Below are positions 26,485-35,406 of a DNA stretch of 64,000 bases, in pieces (the first letter of the stretch is position 1; each line of letters opens with the position of its first letter). Both the position numbers and the translations under genes were made by a program. The notes beneath the pieces are model-generated. The model was not told the origin of the DNA, did no database searches, and saw only the letters and a program-made list of their open reading frames with translations. Source of the stretch: Rhizobium sp. (GTDB lineage: Bacteria > Pseudomonadota > Alphaproteobacteria > Rhizobiales > Rhizobiaceae); the NCBI GenBank assembly GCA_003527225.1, contig DPXQ01000158.1, positions 1 through 64,000 of the forward strand, read 5' to 3'.

Positions 26485-27123
26485 CTAGAACCAGAATACG
26501 CCGTCTTCCATTGCGCCGAACAGGTCATCCACGGTAGCCGCGAGCTTCTGGTCGATAACATGCAGATATTCCGTCCAGTCGCCGACGTGCCGGAGTTCGT
26601 CCTTGCCATCTGAAATACCCCGAAGCCCGATCAGCGGCAGCTTGTAGGCGTCGCAGACGCGGAACACCGCGAAGGTCTCCATATCGACCATGTCGGCGTC
26701 GATCGAATGATAGGCGTCGCCGGATACGATGTTGGCGCCGGTCGAAAGGCTTGCTTCCGGAATGCCCGGAATGCGCAGCGGCAGTTCGATGACCGCCGGC
26801 AAGTCCAGAAACGGCGTTCGCCCCTTCTCGAAACCGAGCGGCGAAGCGTCCATGTCGCGGTAGGAGACTGAAGCTACCTGGTAGATTTCCGTCTGCGCCA
26901 GACGGTTCGAGCCAGCCGAGCCGAGCGAGACGACAAGATCCGGCATCTTGCCGCCGGCCTCGAGAGTGGAGACTGCCCGCGTCAGGGTCACGGCCGCTTC
27001 GACCGGACCGACGCCGGTCATCAGCGGGGTAATGCGCGAGCGCAGGAACGGACCATATTCCGCGTCGACCGCCATCACGAACAGGATGGACTTTCCGGAG
27101 ACGGATTTGAGTTCGAATTTCAC
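26485..27123 (-). CDS. mtnN: 5'-methylthioadenosine/S-adenosylhomocysteine nucleosidase-like protein
   Basis: This 212-residue nucleoside phosphorylase-fold protein should cleave adenine from methylthioadenosine or S-adenosylhomocysteine. Visible signatures are V-G-P-V-E-A-A-V near residue 40 and the C-terminal V-D-M-E-T-F-A-V-F with its conserved glutamate, then G-I-S-D-G-K. It starts at a GTG overlapping the thioesterase stop (GTGA). Related nucleosidases such as futalosine hydrolase share these motifs, so substrate specificity is not certain. Confidence 0.8.
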   Translation of the reverse strand: MKFELKSVSGKSILFVMAVDAEYGPFLRSRITPLMTGVGPVEAAVTLTRAVSTLEAGGKMPDLVVSLGSAGSNRLAQTEIYQVASVSYRDMDASPLGFEKGRTPFLDLPAVIELPLRIPGIPEASLSTGANIVSGDAYHSIDADMVDMETFAVFRVCDAYKLPLIGLRGISDGKDELRHVGDWTEYLHVIDQKLAATVDDLFGAMEDGVFWF

Positions 27124-27569
27124 CCGGATATTCCTTCGCGTCCACGCACGACCATCATGGTGCTGGTCATCGAGGCGATCAGTTTGGCCGGGCCGTCGCC
27201 GATGGCGTAGCCGCGTCCGTCGGCCACGATGATGGTGGAGCCGGGCTTGGTGATCTCGCCACGAAACAGGAAACGCTCGCCCTTGCCGGGCGACATCAGG
27301 TTGACCTTGAACTCGATCGTCAGCAGCGAGACGTCGGGCCCGATCATCGTATAGGCGCTATAGGTGCAGGCGGTATCGAGCGCGGCCGAAATCACGCCGG
27401 CATGCAGGATGCCGTGCTGCTGCGTCAGCTTCTCGTCGAAGGGCATTTCGATCTCGACGACGCCCTGGCTGACGCTGGTGAGTTCCGCGCCGAGCGTGTG
27501 CATGGCGCCCTGGCGCGCAAAGCTCTCCCGGATACGCTCGCGGACATCCCCGCTATTGATATCGCTCAT
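27120..27569 (-). CDS. PaaI-family hotdog thioesterase
   Basis: This 149-residue hotdog-fold protein has the family core H-G-I-L-H-A-G-V-I-S-A-A-L-D-T-A, with the conserved His/Gly turn and Asp. PaaI-type thioesterases hydrolyse acyl-CoA thioesters. Its stop overlaps the mtnN start by four bases. The substrate is unknown. Confidence 0.88.
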   Translation of the reverse strand: MSDINSGDVRERIRESFARQGAMHTLGAELTSVSQGVVEIEMPFDEKLTQQHGILHAGVISAALDTACTYSAYTMIGPDVSLLTIEFKVNLMSPGKGERFLFRGEITKPGSTIIVADGRGYAIGDGPAKLIASMTSTMMVVRGREGISG

Positions 27570-27641
27570 TATTACTTGTCCTCTCGCAACCGCGAAATTG
27601 GCATGCCCTCATTCGGCACGCAAGCGGAACGAATGGATAAA

Positions 27642-28094
27642 TCAGTTGAGAAGGAAGAGAGATGCGTTGAGCAGAGTGGCGAAACCAACCCATGCCGCAT
27701 AGGGCAGGAACAGGAGGCTCGCAGGCCGATCGACCGGATGGGCTTGCCAGATGAAGGCGAGGATCAGCCCAAGAAGCGGCACGATCACCAAGAGGCCCAT
27801 GGCCGGGCTCTGGAGACCGAAAAACGCGGGCGACCAGAGGAAATTGAAAATCATCTGGCCGAACCACAACTGCATGGCCGCAGAAGCCGGTGCCTTGTCC
27901 CATGTCCGGGCGCCGGCGATGCCGATCAGGATATAGAGCACGGTCCAGACCGGCGCGAAGATCCAGCCCGGCGGGTTGAAGAACGGCTTCTGCAACGATT
28001 GATACCAGTCGCCCGGCATATTGGAGAGCCCGGAAATGATGCCAAGCCCGACGACGAGCGCAATGAAGACGAAATGGGTCAGGATCTTTCGCAT
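27642..28094 (-). CDS. tspO: TspO/MBR-family membrane protein
   Basis: This 150-residue protein has five predicted membrane helices. It carries P-F-F-N-P-P-G-W-I-F-A-P-V-W-T-V-L-Y after the first helix and W-F-G-Q-M-I-F-N-F-L-W-S-P, both characteristic of TspO. TspO proteins bind tetrapyrroles and cholesterol-like ligands and in alphaproteobacteria act as oxygen- or stress-linked regulators of porphyrin handling. It lies 24 bases downstream of the DUF1513 gene, on the same strand as the iron operon. Confidence 0.95.
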   Translation of the reverse strand: MRKILTHFVFIALVVGLGIISGLSNMPGDWYQSLQKPFFNPPGWIFAPVWTVLYILIGIAGARTWDKAPASAAMQLWFGQMIFNFLWSPAFFGLQSPAMGLLVIVPLLGLILAFIWQAHPVDRPASLLFLPYAAWVGFATLLNASLFLLN

Positions 28095-28118
28095 GGAGAA
28101 AGAGATAGCGCGCGTGCG

Positions 28119-29210
28119 TCATCTGCCAAGGGCAAGGCGAACAATGTGCTGGTCCCATGCGACGGGGCTTTGCGTGGCCGCGAAACACCCGCCATAGGAG
28201 GAAACGGCAAAGCCCCCTGCGCCGGGTGCGATGCCGGCAGCATCGGCAATCCGCTGCTCATGGACCACTGTACCGGTCTTCGCATCCAGCGTGACGGCGA
28301 GCCCGCCCTTGGGCGAGGTGATCCCGACAAGTCCTTCACGCCGGTTGACCGCGATCGCGCCCACATAATTGGCAAGGCCGATGGTGGTGTCTTCCGGCAG
28401 CCCGACGAAGGAAATGTCCTCACCCTTGCCGAAATGCCCGATCAGCGGCGGCAGGTCGTTGCGCGCTCCTTCGTACTGGCAGGCGAACCAGACGCGCCCG
28501 TCTGTGCCGATATCGAGATGCCGGGTCGAGAGCCGGCGAAGCGATGGGGGCAGCACGTGTTTCTCGATCAGCGCCCCGGTTGCGGCATCGGCGATTACCA
28601 GCGAGGGCTCCATATGGTCGAGATTGAGCTTGGTGCGCCCAAAATCCGGATGGGTGGCGATGCCGCCATTGGCGATGATCAACAGGCGTCCGTCATCGCT
28701 GACCGTCATGTCATGGGTGCCGATGCCATGGGCCGGAAACTCGCCGATTCTGCGAAATCCGTCACGGGCGTCGTAAAGTCCGATCATGCCGCAATTGTTG
28801 TCGAAGTCGTTCTCGCTGGCATAGAGCAGTCTGCCATCGGGCGAAAAATGCCCATGACCGAAAAAGTGCCGGTTCTCTCCTGAGGCGAGGACAACAGGTT
28901 GCGAGCTTCCCCTGGCGTCGAAGACGACTGCAAAGGTTCCCGGCCGGCGGGCGAAGGCGACGGCTTTACCGGTGGCGGGGCAGAAGCCAAGGCCGTGAAC
29001 GCGCCCGGGAAGGTCGATGCCGGCAACGCATTCGCCGCGTTCGCTGAGGAGGGCGAGACCGAACGAGCCATCGGGAGCGCGATAGCCGGAAGCGAAGATG
29101 GCGTCGGCGCGTTCAAGCGCGAGAGCTCCGCGCGGCGCAAGCGCGGCGAGGAAGGCCGCGCCCGCTGCCTTGACGAAGATGCGCCTGTCGATCAGCACGC
29201 TCCGCGTCAT
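28119..29210 (-). CDS. DUF1513 beta-propeller-like exported protein
   Basis: This 363-residue protein has a twin-arginine-like leader (D-R-R-I-F-V-K-A-A-G-A-A-F-L). The repeated beta-strand body suggests a propeller, with G-H-G-H-F-S-P-D-G-R-L-L-Y and D-M-T-V-S-D-D-G-R-L-L motifs. DUF1513 proteins typically follow imelysin and di-heme oxidoreductase genes, as here; it starts two bases after the imelysin stop. The likely place is the periplasm. The molecular function is unknown. Confidence 0.85.
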   Translation of the reverse strand: MTRSVLIDRRIFVKAAGAAFLAALAPRGALALERADAIFASGYRAPDGSFGLALLSERGECVAGIDLPGRVHGLGFCPATGKAVAFARRPGTFAVVFDARGSSQPVVLASGENRHFFGHGHFSPDGRLLYASENDFDNNCGMIGLYDARDGFRRIGEFPAHGIGTHDMTVSDDGRLLIIANGGIATHPDFGRTKLNLDHMEPSLVIADAATGALIEKHVLPPSLRRLSTRHLDIGTDGRVWFACQYEGARNDLPPLIGHFGKGEDISFVGLPEDTTIGLANYVGAIAVNRREGLVGITSPKGGLAVTLDAKTGTVVHEQRIADAAGIAPGAGGFAVSSYGGCFAATQSPVAWDQHIVRLALGR

Positions 29211-29212
29211 GG

Positions 29213-30292
29213 TCAGTCCCCGTCCGAGAAGGAGAAGCCCGCCCCAAGTCCGATTGCGCCGCCGAATTCGTCGCTCAGCCGCAAGATCAGGTCCTTGCTG
29301 TTGAGCAGCAGGAAATCGAGCCTGGCGCGCTCGGCCTCGTCGGCGACGGCCGCCTCGATATCCGGGTTCATGTCCTCGGTCACCCGGATCAGGGACTTGA
29401 TGACGAAATCGATGGAGGCGACGACCGAACGGGAATCCTCGTCAAGCAGGGCGACCATGTCCGACTGCTCAAGCAAGGTGCGAAGGCCTTCGAGATTGCC
29501 GTGGATCGAGTTCCAGGTATTGCCGGAACGCCAATAGATCGCCTGCCGGGGGAAGGCCTTGTTTTCCTTGCCCTTGTAGAAGGTCTCGATCCGCTGGTCG
29601 CGAATGGCTTCCGCGCTGTGAACGAGAATACCGAGCAGGGCGGTGATCGCCTCGCGGCCGTCGCGGAAGACCGGATTGTCCGGGCCGGGGTGTTTCCAGG
29701 CCGCTTGTATGCCGTCGGGCTCGTCCCATTCATCGGCAAGTTCGCCGCCGAGCCGCAGGAGATTGCCGGCGATCGCCGCGCCGTAGCGACAGCGAAAACC
29801 GTTTCTTTCATTTGCCAGGAATTCCGATCCCGTACCGAACAGCACGAATTCCAGAGCGCCGAGCCCCTGCATCGCGACGCTCTTGTCTTTCAGGGTCTCG
29901 ACCGCGGTCGCGCTTTCATCCGGTGCGGCGAGGATGGCCTGCACCTGCTTCAGGCCCGTGCCTTTGCGGTCGGGGTAGAAGAGAATGCGTTCGAAACGGT
30001 TGTCTTCGATCACGGGTCCGACACGGACGATCTCGATCCGCGACCACGCCGAAACCGTCTGGTCGAAGGCCGCACGGGCCGACGTCAGGTTGCCGGCGGA
30101 GGGTTCCGCGCAGAGCGCCTGCATAGATGTCCGGAGATTGTCGGCCGTTTCGCGGAAATGGCGGTAGCCGGGGCGGATAAAATCATCCACCGCCTTTTCC
30201 ATGACCATCGGGATGATCTCGGCACTGCGGTCCTGCGCCATGGCCGGGAAAGCCAGGCAAAGCGCGGCGATGAAGGAAAGGCCAATCCGCAT
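29213..30292 (-). CDS. Imelysin-family periplasmic protein
   Basis: This 359-residue protein has a clear signal peptide (A-A-L-C-L-A-F-P-A-M-A) and an all-helical imelysin domain: W-S-R-I-E-I-V-R-V-G-P near residue 70 and L-G-A-L-E-F-V-L-F-G in place of the G-x-H-x-x-E motif of typical members. Imelysins are linked to iron uptake. It overlaps the di-heme oxidoreductase stop by one base and is followed at once by DUF1513. Confidence 0.87.
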   Translation of the reverse strand: MRIGLSFIAALCLAFPAMAQDRSAEIIPMVMEKAVDDFIRPGYRHFRETADNLRTSMQALCAEPSAGNLTSARAAFDQTVSAWSRIEIVRVGPVIEDNRFERILFYPDRKGTGLKQVQAILAAPDESATAVETLKDKSVAMQGLGALEFVLFGTGSEFLANERNGFRCRYGAAIAGNLLRLGGELADEWDEPDGIQAAWKHPGPDNPVFRDGREAITALLGILVHSAEAIRDQRIETFYKGKENKAFPRQAIYWRSGNTWNSIHGNLEGLRTLLEQSDMVALLDEDSRSVVASIDFVIKSLIRVTEDMNPDIEAAVADEAERARLDFLLLNSKDLILRLSDEFGGAIGLGAGFSFSDGD

Positions 30293-31827
30293 CACAGTGA
30301 CTCCAGGAACCTGATCAGTGCTTGCCGCTCGTCGGGTGCCATGGCGGCGAAGGTGTTTCGGGCATGTTCGGCTTCCCCGCCATGCCAGAGGATGGCCTCG
30401 GTCAGATTGCGCGCCCTGCCGTCGTGGAGGAAGAAGGTGTGACCGTTGACATCGTCGGTCAACCCGATGCCCCAGAGCGGCGCCGTTCGCCATTCGCGGC
30501 CATCGGCATCGCCGACCTGCTGGCCGTCGGCCAGACCCTCACCCATGTCGTGCAGGAGGAAATCGGAATATGGCCAGATCAGCTGGAAACGGTGCGCCTT
30601 GTTCTCGGCCTTGCGGCTCGTCACGTATTTCGGCGTGTGACAGGCGATGCAGCCGGAATTGTAGAAGAGCGACTTGCCCTTGAGCACCGTGGCATCATCG
30701 ACATCGCGGCGCTTCGGAAGCGCCAGGTTTTCGGAGTAGAAGGTCACGAGGTCGAGCACCGGATCGGGTGCCTCGGTATCGCCGAGCCTCTTCTGCACGC
30801 CATGCTGCATATCGCGGCACTTGCTTTGGGCCCGCGTGCAGTCGCCCCAGTGTCTCTGGGCGTCGGGCGTCGAGATACCGATGTCGCCGGCAAAGGCGCC
30901 CGAACTCTGGTCGCGGACCGAAGCGTTCTGGGCTTTCCAGCCGAAGCGGCCCAGTTTCAGCTCGCCGGTCCGGTGGTCGCGGGCGCGCGCTGCGCGTCCG
31001 GAAATCCCGTCGCCATCGGCATCTTCCGGGTCGGCCCTGCCGAGAATATCGGCATCCGCGATCGCTTGGATCAGGCCCATACCGATCATGGGGTTGGCGA
31101 TGCGCGGCGAGAGCGTTGTTCCGGGATCGAGAGGACCGTATTGCAGGTCGCCGACCTCATAGCGGGGCCGGCGCAGGGAGGCCTTCTCCCCTCCGGCAAG
31201 CGTCACGGTTTCGTCGGTATAAGTGATCTTCATCCGCCCTTCGGCCGCAAGACCGGGCACGGCCATGTCCTGTAGTTGTTCGCCATAGACGGGATCGGGG
31301 AAGTTGAGCGCCTTGAGATCGGCGATCATCTGACCCTCCTCGTCGTCACGCGCCGGTCGCGCAAGACGGAGGAACATCGAAGTCGCGTCCGTATTGCCTT
31401 CCGGCGGATGCCCGCGGCCATCCTTCAGGTGGCAGCTCTGGCATGCCCTCGCATTGAATAGCGGGCCGAGCCCGTCGGAGGCCTGCGTCGAGGAGGGCGA
31501 AGACACCCAGAATTTTCGAAACAGCGCATTGCCGAGCTTGAATTCCTCCTCCTCGGCAAAGGTGAGGTTCGACGAGAAATGCGAAAAGGAATCGGCATTG
31601 ACCGGATAGCTCGAGGTCGCAGCACCCCCCTGCATCGGCTCGAACGGCTCGGGTTTGGAGAAGTCGGCGGTCGGCCTGACGACCTGCTCGACCCTCTTGG
31701 CATCCTTCGGCGAAAGATCGGTCCTCTTCGCCGGCTGGTCTTGCGCATGCGCCGTAGGCAGGCCGGCGAGGGATGAGACAGCGGTCAGGAGCAGTATGCG
31801 GCTATGACGGAAGATCAGGCCTGTCAT
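30292..31827 (-). CDS. Di-heme oxidoreductase (thiol oxidoreductase-like, DUF1111)
   Basis: This 511-residue periplasmic protein has a signal peptide ending A-H-A and two c-type heme sites, C-Q-S-C-H (about 129-133) and C-I-A-C-H (about 393-397). The family resembles di-heme peroxidases (MauG type) and is often encoded with imelysins in iron-regulated operons. Electron transfer in iron acquisition is a reasonable inference, but the reaction is not established. The ATG at 31827 is chosen because the signal peptide begins there; its ribosome site is weak. Confidence 0.9.
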   Translation of the reverse strand: MTGLIFRHSRILLLTAVSSLAGLPTAHAQDQPAKRTDLSPKDAKRVEQVVRPTADFSKPEPFEPMQGGAATSSYPVNADSFSHFSSNLTFAEEEEFKLGNALFRKFWVSSPSSTQASDGLGPLFNARACQSCHLKDGRGHPPEGNTDATSMFLRLARPARDDEEGQMIADLKALNFPDPVYGEQLQDMAVPGLAAEGRMKITYTDETVTLAGGEKASLRRPRYEVGDLQYGPLDPGTTLSPRIANPMIGMGLIQAIADADILGRADPEDADGDGISGRAARARDHRTGELKLGRFGWKAQNASVRDQSSGAFAGDIGISTPDAQRHWGDCTRAQSKCRDMQHGVQKRLGDTEAPDPVLDLVTFYSENLALPKRRDVDDATVLKGKSLFYNSGCIACHTPKYVTSRKAENKAHRFQLIWPYSDFLLHDMGEGLADGQQVGDADGREWRTAPLWGIGLTDDVNGHTFFLHDGRARNLTEAILWHGGEAEHARNTFAAMAPDERQALIRFLESL

Positions 31828-31873
31828 TGGCGGAATTCGGGCCACGGGGGGGAATCCGGCGGCCCGCCTTTTC

Positions 31874-33154
31874 TTATTGGAACACGGCGTTGGGATTATC
31901 CAGGCTATCGGAGCCTTCAAGCTCGACCGCGGCAAGATCCAGCGATGCGATGACGCGCTCGATGGTCCTGGTCTGGTCGATCAGCCCGTCGATGGCAGCC
32001 TGTACGGTGGCGTTGCCCTCCGCGTTGCCCTCGCCGATCATCTGGTCATAGGCCTCGACCGTTTCGGCGCGCTTGGCCATGGCGTTCATGGCGTCGAGCG
32101 TCCTGCCGAGCTTGTCCTTCATTTCGGCATCGAGGGCAGCGTCCTTTTCCGCCACGAGTTCGGAAAGCGACGGGCCGGACATCTTGGTGCCGTCGACGCG
32201 GACATATTCGCCGGTATAGGCAGACACGATGCCGATGGCATCGTTGAGATGGGAGGCATGGGTGTTGTCGGAGAAGCAGTCGTGCTCTTCTTCCGGGTCG
32301 TGCAGCAGAACGCCGAGCTTCATGCGTTCGCCGGCGAGTTCCCCATAGGAGAGCGATCCCATTCCCGTCAGGATCGTCGAAATGCCGGCCTTCGGATCGG
32401 CTTCGACCGCCTTCGTGGCTTCGCCGTCGGGTTGCCATGCCGCGACCATTTCCGCGAGGTCGGACACGAGAAGCGCCGAGGCGGCCTTCAGATAGGCGGC
32501 ACGGCGGTCGCAATTGCCGCCGGTGCAATTCCTGGTGTCGAAATCGGTATAGGGGCGATTGCCGGCACCCGGTCCGGTGCCGTTCAGATCCTGGCCCCAG
32601 AGCAGGAATTCGATGGCGTGATATCCGGTCGCGACATTGGCTTCGATTTCGCCGGCTTCATGCAATGTCCCGGACAGGAATTCCGGCGTGAGGTTCGTCG
32701 CGTCGACCTCCTTGCCGTTGATCTTCAGCTTCGGGTTGGCGATGACGTTTGCGACATAGAGCGTGTTCTCGTCGCTCTCGCTGCCATAGGACGCATCGAC
32801 ATAGTCGATCAGGCCCTCGTCCAGCGGCCACGCATTGACCTTGCCTTCCCAGTCATCAACGACGGCGTTGCCAAAACGATAGACTTCCGACTGCTGGTAG
32901 GGAACGCGCGCCCTGATCCAGGCGGCGCGCGCCGCTTTCAGGGTTTCCTCGCTCGGGCCGGCGGTGAGGGCGGCGATGGCCTCGTCCAGAGCCTTGGCCG
33001 TCGCCAGTGAATCCTCGTATTTCGCCTGGGCCATGGCCGCATAGTGCTTCAGCACGGCCGCCTGATTGGGCGCGGCAACGGCCGGGCCGGTCGCGAAGGT
33101 CACCGAGGCGATCAGGAGCGCCAAAGTGGCGCCCAAAACGGGTTTTCGGGTCAT
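31874..33154 (-). CDS. Imelysin-family iron-regulated protein (IrpA-like)
   Basis: This 426-residue exported protein (signal peptide ending A-V-A-A) has the imelysin signature G-Y-H-A-I-E-F-L-L-W-G-Q-D and the late H-D-P-E-E-E-H-D-C-F-S-D-N-T-H segment found in IrpA-type proteins. Members are peptidase-like in name but lack proven peptidase activity and are tied to iron uptake. It is the first gene of a leftward operon with the di-heme oxidoreductase, the second imelysin and DUF1513. Confidence 0.9.
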   Translation of the reverse strand: MTRKPVLGATLALLIASVTFATGPAVAAPNQAAVLKHYAAMAQAKYEDSLATAKALDEAIAALTAGPSEETLKAARAAWIRARVPYQQSEVYRFGNAVVDDWEGKVNAWPLDEGLIDYVDASYGSESDENTLYVANVIANPKLKINGKEVDATNLTPEFLSGTLHEAGEIEANVATGYHAIEFLLWGQDLNGTGPGAGNRPYTDFDTRNCTGGNCDRRAAYLKAASALLVSDLAEMVAAWQPDGEATKAVEADPKAGISTILTGMGSLSYGELAGERMKLGVLLHDPEEEHDCFSDNTHASHLNDAIGIVSAYTGEYVRVDGTKMSGPSLSELVAEKDAALDAEMKDKLGRTLDAMNAMAKRAETVEAYDQMIGEGNAEGNATVQAAIDGLIDQTRTIERVIASLDLAAVELEGSDSLDNPNAVFQ

Positions 33155-33225
33155 GGTCTCTCCTTTGACGCGTGAGCGCCATTGCGTGAAACGAACCCGT
33201 CCCTCTTGGATGAAAATTAAACTGG

Positions 33226-33244
33226 TGTCAAATAGTCTAGATTA
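33226..33244 (-). promoter_or_regulatory. Possible promoter/operator upstream of the imelysin operon
   Basis: On the minus strand a TTGACA hexamer (33231-33226) is preceded by the near-palindrome TAATCTAGACTA (33244-33233). It does not match the consensus RirA or Irr iron boxes that I know, and no clear -10 box is spaced for the TTGACA. Confidence 0.22.
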
Positions 33245-33293
33245 ACTTTTTGCGATTCCGCGATGCTTTCTTTCAGAGTCGGTCCCGGCCGGA

Positions 33294-34580
33294 TCACGGC
33301 TTGCGTTGCATGCGGCAAAAGAAGAATCCGTCCGTATCCGTCGTGGCCGGGCTCAGGGTGATCGTCCGTCCGTTGGAGCGCGGCTGTGCTCTTGCCGTGC
33401 CGAAGAGCTTGTTCCAGGTCTCCAGCGCCGGGGCGATCTCGAACTCGTCATGGGTGGTGCAGAAAGCCTCCACCTGGGCGTCGTTTTCCTCCGGCAGCAG
33501 CGAGCAGGTGACGTAGATCAGTTCTCCGCCCGGACGCACATAGGTTGCGGCCTCGGCCAGCGCTTCGCGCTGCTGACTGACGCGCTCTTCGAGATTGCGC
33601 GGGGTCAATCGCCACTTGGTGTCGGGCCGGCGGCGCCAGGTACCGGTTCCGGTGCAGGGCGCATCGACGAGCACGCGATCGAAACGGCCGCGCATGGCGG
33701 CAATGCCGGAGACGGCGTCATGGACCTGGACATTGTGGGTCCCGGCGCGCTTCAGCCGTTCGATGATGGGGGCGAGCCGCTTGCGGTCGGCGTCGTAGGC
33801 ATGCACCTGACCCTTGTTGTGCATGGCGGCTGCCATGGCCAGCGTCTTGCCGCCGCCGCCCGCGCAAAAGTCCAGCACCTGATCGCCATCGCGGGGATCG
33901 ACGAGATCGGCAACGATCTGTGATCCCTCGTCCTGGACTTCGAACCAGCCCTTCTGGAACGACAGTTCCGCCGTGACGTTCGGAAGCCGGGACGGGCCCT
34001 CGCCGGCGGCAATCCGGATACCGTGGCGCGCAATCTCGGCGGCCTGCGCGCCGGTGCGCTCCAGTGCCTTCAGGACCTTTTCGCGGGTTGCCTTCAGCGT
34101 ATTGACGCGGAGATCGAGCGTGGGGCGCCTGGCAAGGGCCTGAGCCTCCGACAGCCAGCCTTCACCGAACGCTGTTTCCAATGAGGGCTGTACCCAGTCG
34201 GGGATATCGCCCTGGACGTTCAGGGGCGCGTCCTCGATGCAGCGGGTGCCAAAAGCCGACAATTGCGCCGGCGTCAGCGGCTCCGGCGCGAAATTGTCAC
34301 CATCGAGCGTGGCGGCAAGCGTTTCGATCGTGAAGTGCCACTGGCGAAGCAGGACCGCATGGGCGAGCGCGGACGCACTGTCATCGTCCATCAGCCAGGC
34401 ATGGGAGAGTTTCATCCGCAGGGCGTCGTAGACGATGTTGCCGATTGCGGCGCGATCGCCCGATCCCGCGAAACGGTGCGACAGCCCCCAATCCTTCAGC
34501 GCATCCGCGACCGGCCTGCGGCGGGTCTCAATGTCATCCAGAACCTCGATTGCACCGGCAAGGCGGCCGCCCAAACGCAT
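33294..34580 (-). CDS. RsmB-type RNA m5C methyltransferase
   Basis: This 428-residue S-adenosylmethionine-dependent enzyme has an N-terminal NusB-like region and a Rossmann methyltransferase core. Key motifs are C-A-G-G-G-G-K-T-L-A-M-A, D-A-P-C-T-G-T-G-T-W-R-R-R-P-D with one catalytic Cys, and V-T-C-S-L-L-P-E-E-N with the second. The target is probably a cytosine of 16S rRNA. GGAGAG just precedes the ATG at 34580. A longer frame to 34715 lacks homology. Confidence 0.9.
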   Translation of the reverse strand: MRLGGRLAGAIEVLDDIETRRRPVADALKDWGLSHRFAGSGDRAAIGNIVYDALRMKLSHAWLMDDDSASALAHAVLLRQWHFTIETLAATLDGDNFAPEPLTPAQLSAFGTRCIEDAPLNVQGDIPDWVQPSLETAFGEGWLSEAQALARRPTLDLRVNTLKATREKVLKALERTGAQAAEIARHGIRIAAGEGPSRLPNVTAELSFQKGWFEVQDEGSQIVADLVDPRDGDQVLDFCAGGGGKTLAMAAAMHNKGQVHAYDADRKRLAPIIERLKRAGTHNVQVHDAVSGIAAMRGRFDRVLVDAPCTGTGTWRRRPDTKWRLTPRNLEERVSQQREALAEAATYVRPGGELIYVTCSLLPEENDAQVEAFCTTHDEFEIAPALETWNKLFGTARAQPRSNGRTITLSPATTDTDGFFFCRMQRKP

Positions 34581-34643
34581 GTCATCTCTCCTAGAACAGA
34601 AGATTGCGTGGTAACGGCGAACCGCGGCAAGAGCAAGCGCCTG

Positions 34644-34676
34644 GGGCCGATCGACCTTCAGGTTTCGGGCGTGGCG
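34644..34676 (+). repeat. 33-bp dispersed intergenic repeat, copy 2
   Basis: Matches 24772-24804 at 31 of 33 bases, in the same orientation. It lies seven bases beyond the rlpA stop, as copy 1 lies beyond the guaA stop; both genes run leftward. Function unknown. Confidence 0.6.
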
Positions 34677-34683
34677 GTATTCG

Positions 34684-35046
34684 TCAGCCAATGATCTCGT
34701 AGCAGACTTTGCCATGGCCAGCCCGGATCATGCCGATGTTCTGGGCGGCGGCCTTCGAAAGGTCGAGCACCCGACCGCGGATGAACGGGCCGCGATCATT
34801 GATGCGCACCACGACGCTTTTGCCGTTCTTGGCATTGGTGACCTTGAGTTTGGTCCCGAAGCGCAGCGACTTGTGAGCGGCGGTGAGGAGCGAGGGGTTC
34901 ATACGTTCACCCGAAGCTGTCTTGGAGTGAAGCGCATACCAGGATGCGCCGCCGCATGAAGATCCTGCCGAAGCTTCAAGCGGGGCGAGAACACCAAGGG
35001 CAGATATAGCTGCGACAGTGATAATAGAGCGCCGGATATTCTTCAA
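34684..35046 (-). CDS. rlpA: RlpA-like septal ring lytic transglycosylase domain protein
   Basis: This exported protein of about 120 residues has a double-psi beta-barrel RlpA domain: [19 protein letters not shown] and V-R-I-N-D-R-G-P-F, with the catalytic Asp, then [10 protein letters not shown]. It lacks a SPOR domain, so it is a short form. The TTG at 35046 is preferred because it puts a signal peptide ([12 protein letters not shown]) at the N-terminus and has AGGGAAA upstream; the ATG at 35118 adds an unlikely 24-residue extension. Confidence 0.85.
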   Translation of the reverse strand: MKNIRRSIITVAAISALGVLAPLEASAGSSCGGASWYALHSKTASGERMNPSLLTAAHKSLRFGTKLKVTNAKNGKSVVVRINDRGPFIRGRVLDLSKAAAQNIGMIRAGHGKVCYEIIG

Positions 35047-35406
35047 TGTAGATTTCCCTATGCGTTGAAGGTAGCCAGAAATTGCGTGACTACGCTTAGG
35101 CTGAGGGAAAAATGGCAAAAACGTGCCTCGTTGCGATCACGTACTGTTACACAGTGTAACATTCGTGATGACGGGCGTCTGATATGGGCGGGCGGGATTT
35201 TTCTCTATTCGGAGAAAAGTTGTTTAAAAACAGCCAAAAAGCCGGAATGGCATTTCAGTCGAAGGCCTGTCTGAGGCGTTCACGAAAAATATTCTGGAAA
35301 ATTTTTGCAGACTGCCACATTCGCTGCCCAAAATGCGGAGATTTCGAGGCATCGTGTAGTGCGTCGCCGCAGAGGCGGCGCCGATCCACCTAAATGCGGG
35401 AACGCC
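35047..35406. other. Intergenic region upstream of rlpA
   Basis: No gene is supported here. It is less GC-rich than the flanks. It holds a 17-base palindrome at 35145-35161 and a GC hairpin at 35365-35380 (CGCCGC, AGAG loop, GCGGCG) lacking a T tract. The rlpA promoter should lie here. Confidence 0.45.
35145..35161. promoter_or_regulatory. 17-bp palindrome resembling a TetR-type operator
   Basis: TGTTACACAGTGTAACA has perfect 8-base arms around one central base, about 100 bases upstream of the rlpA start. The TTACAC/GTGTAA arms resemble TetR-family operators, but no regulator gene is adjacent. Confidence 0.4.
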
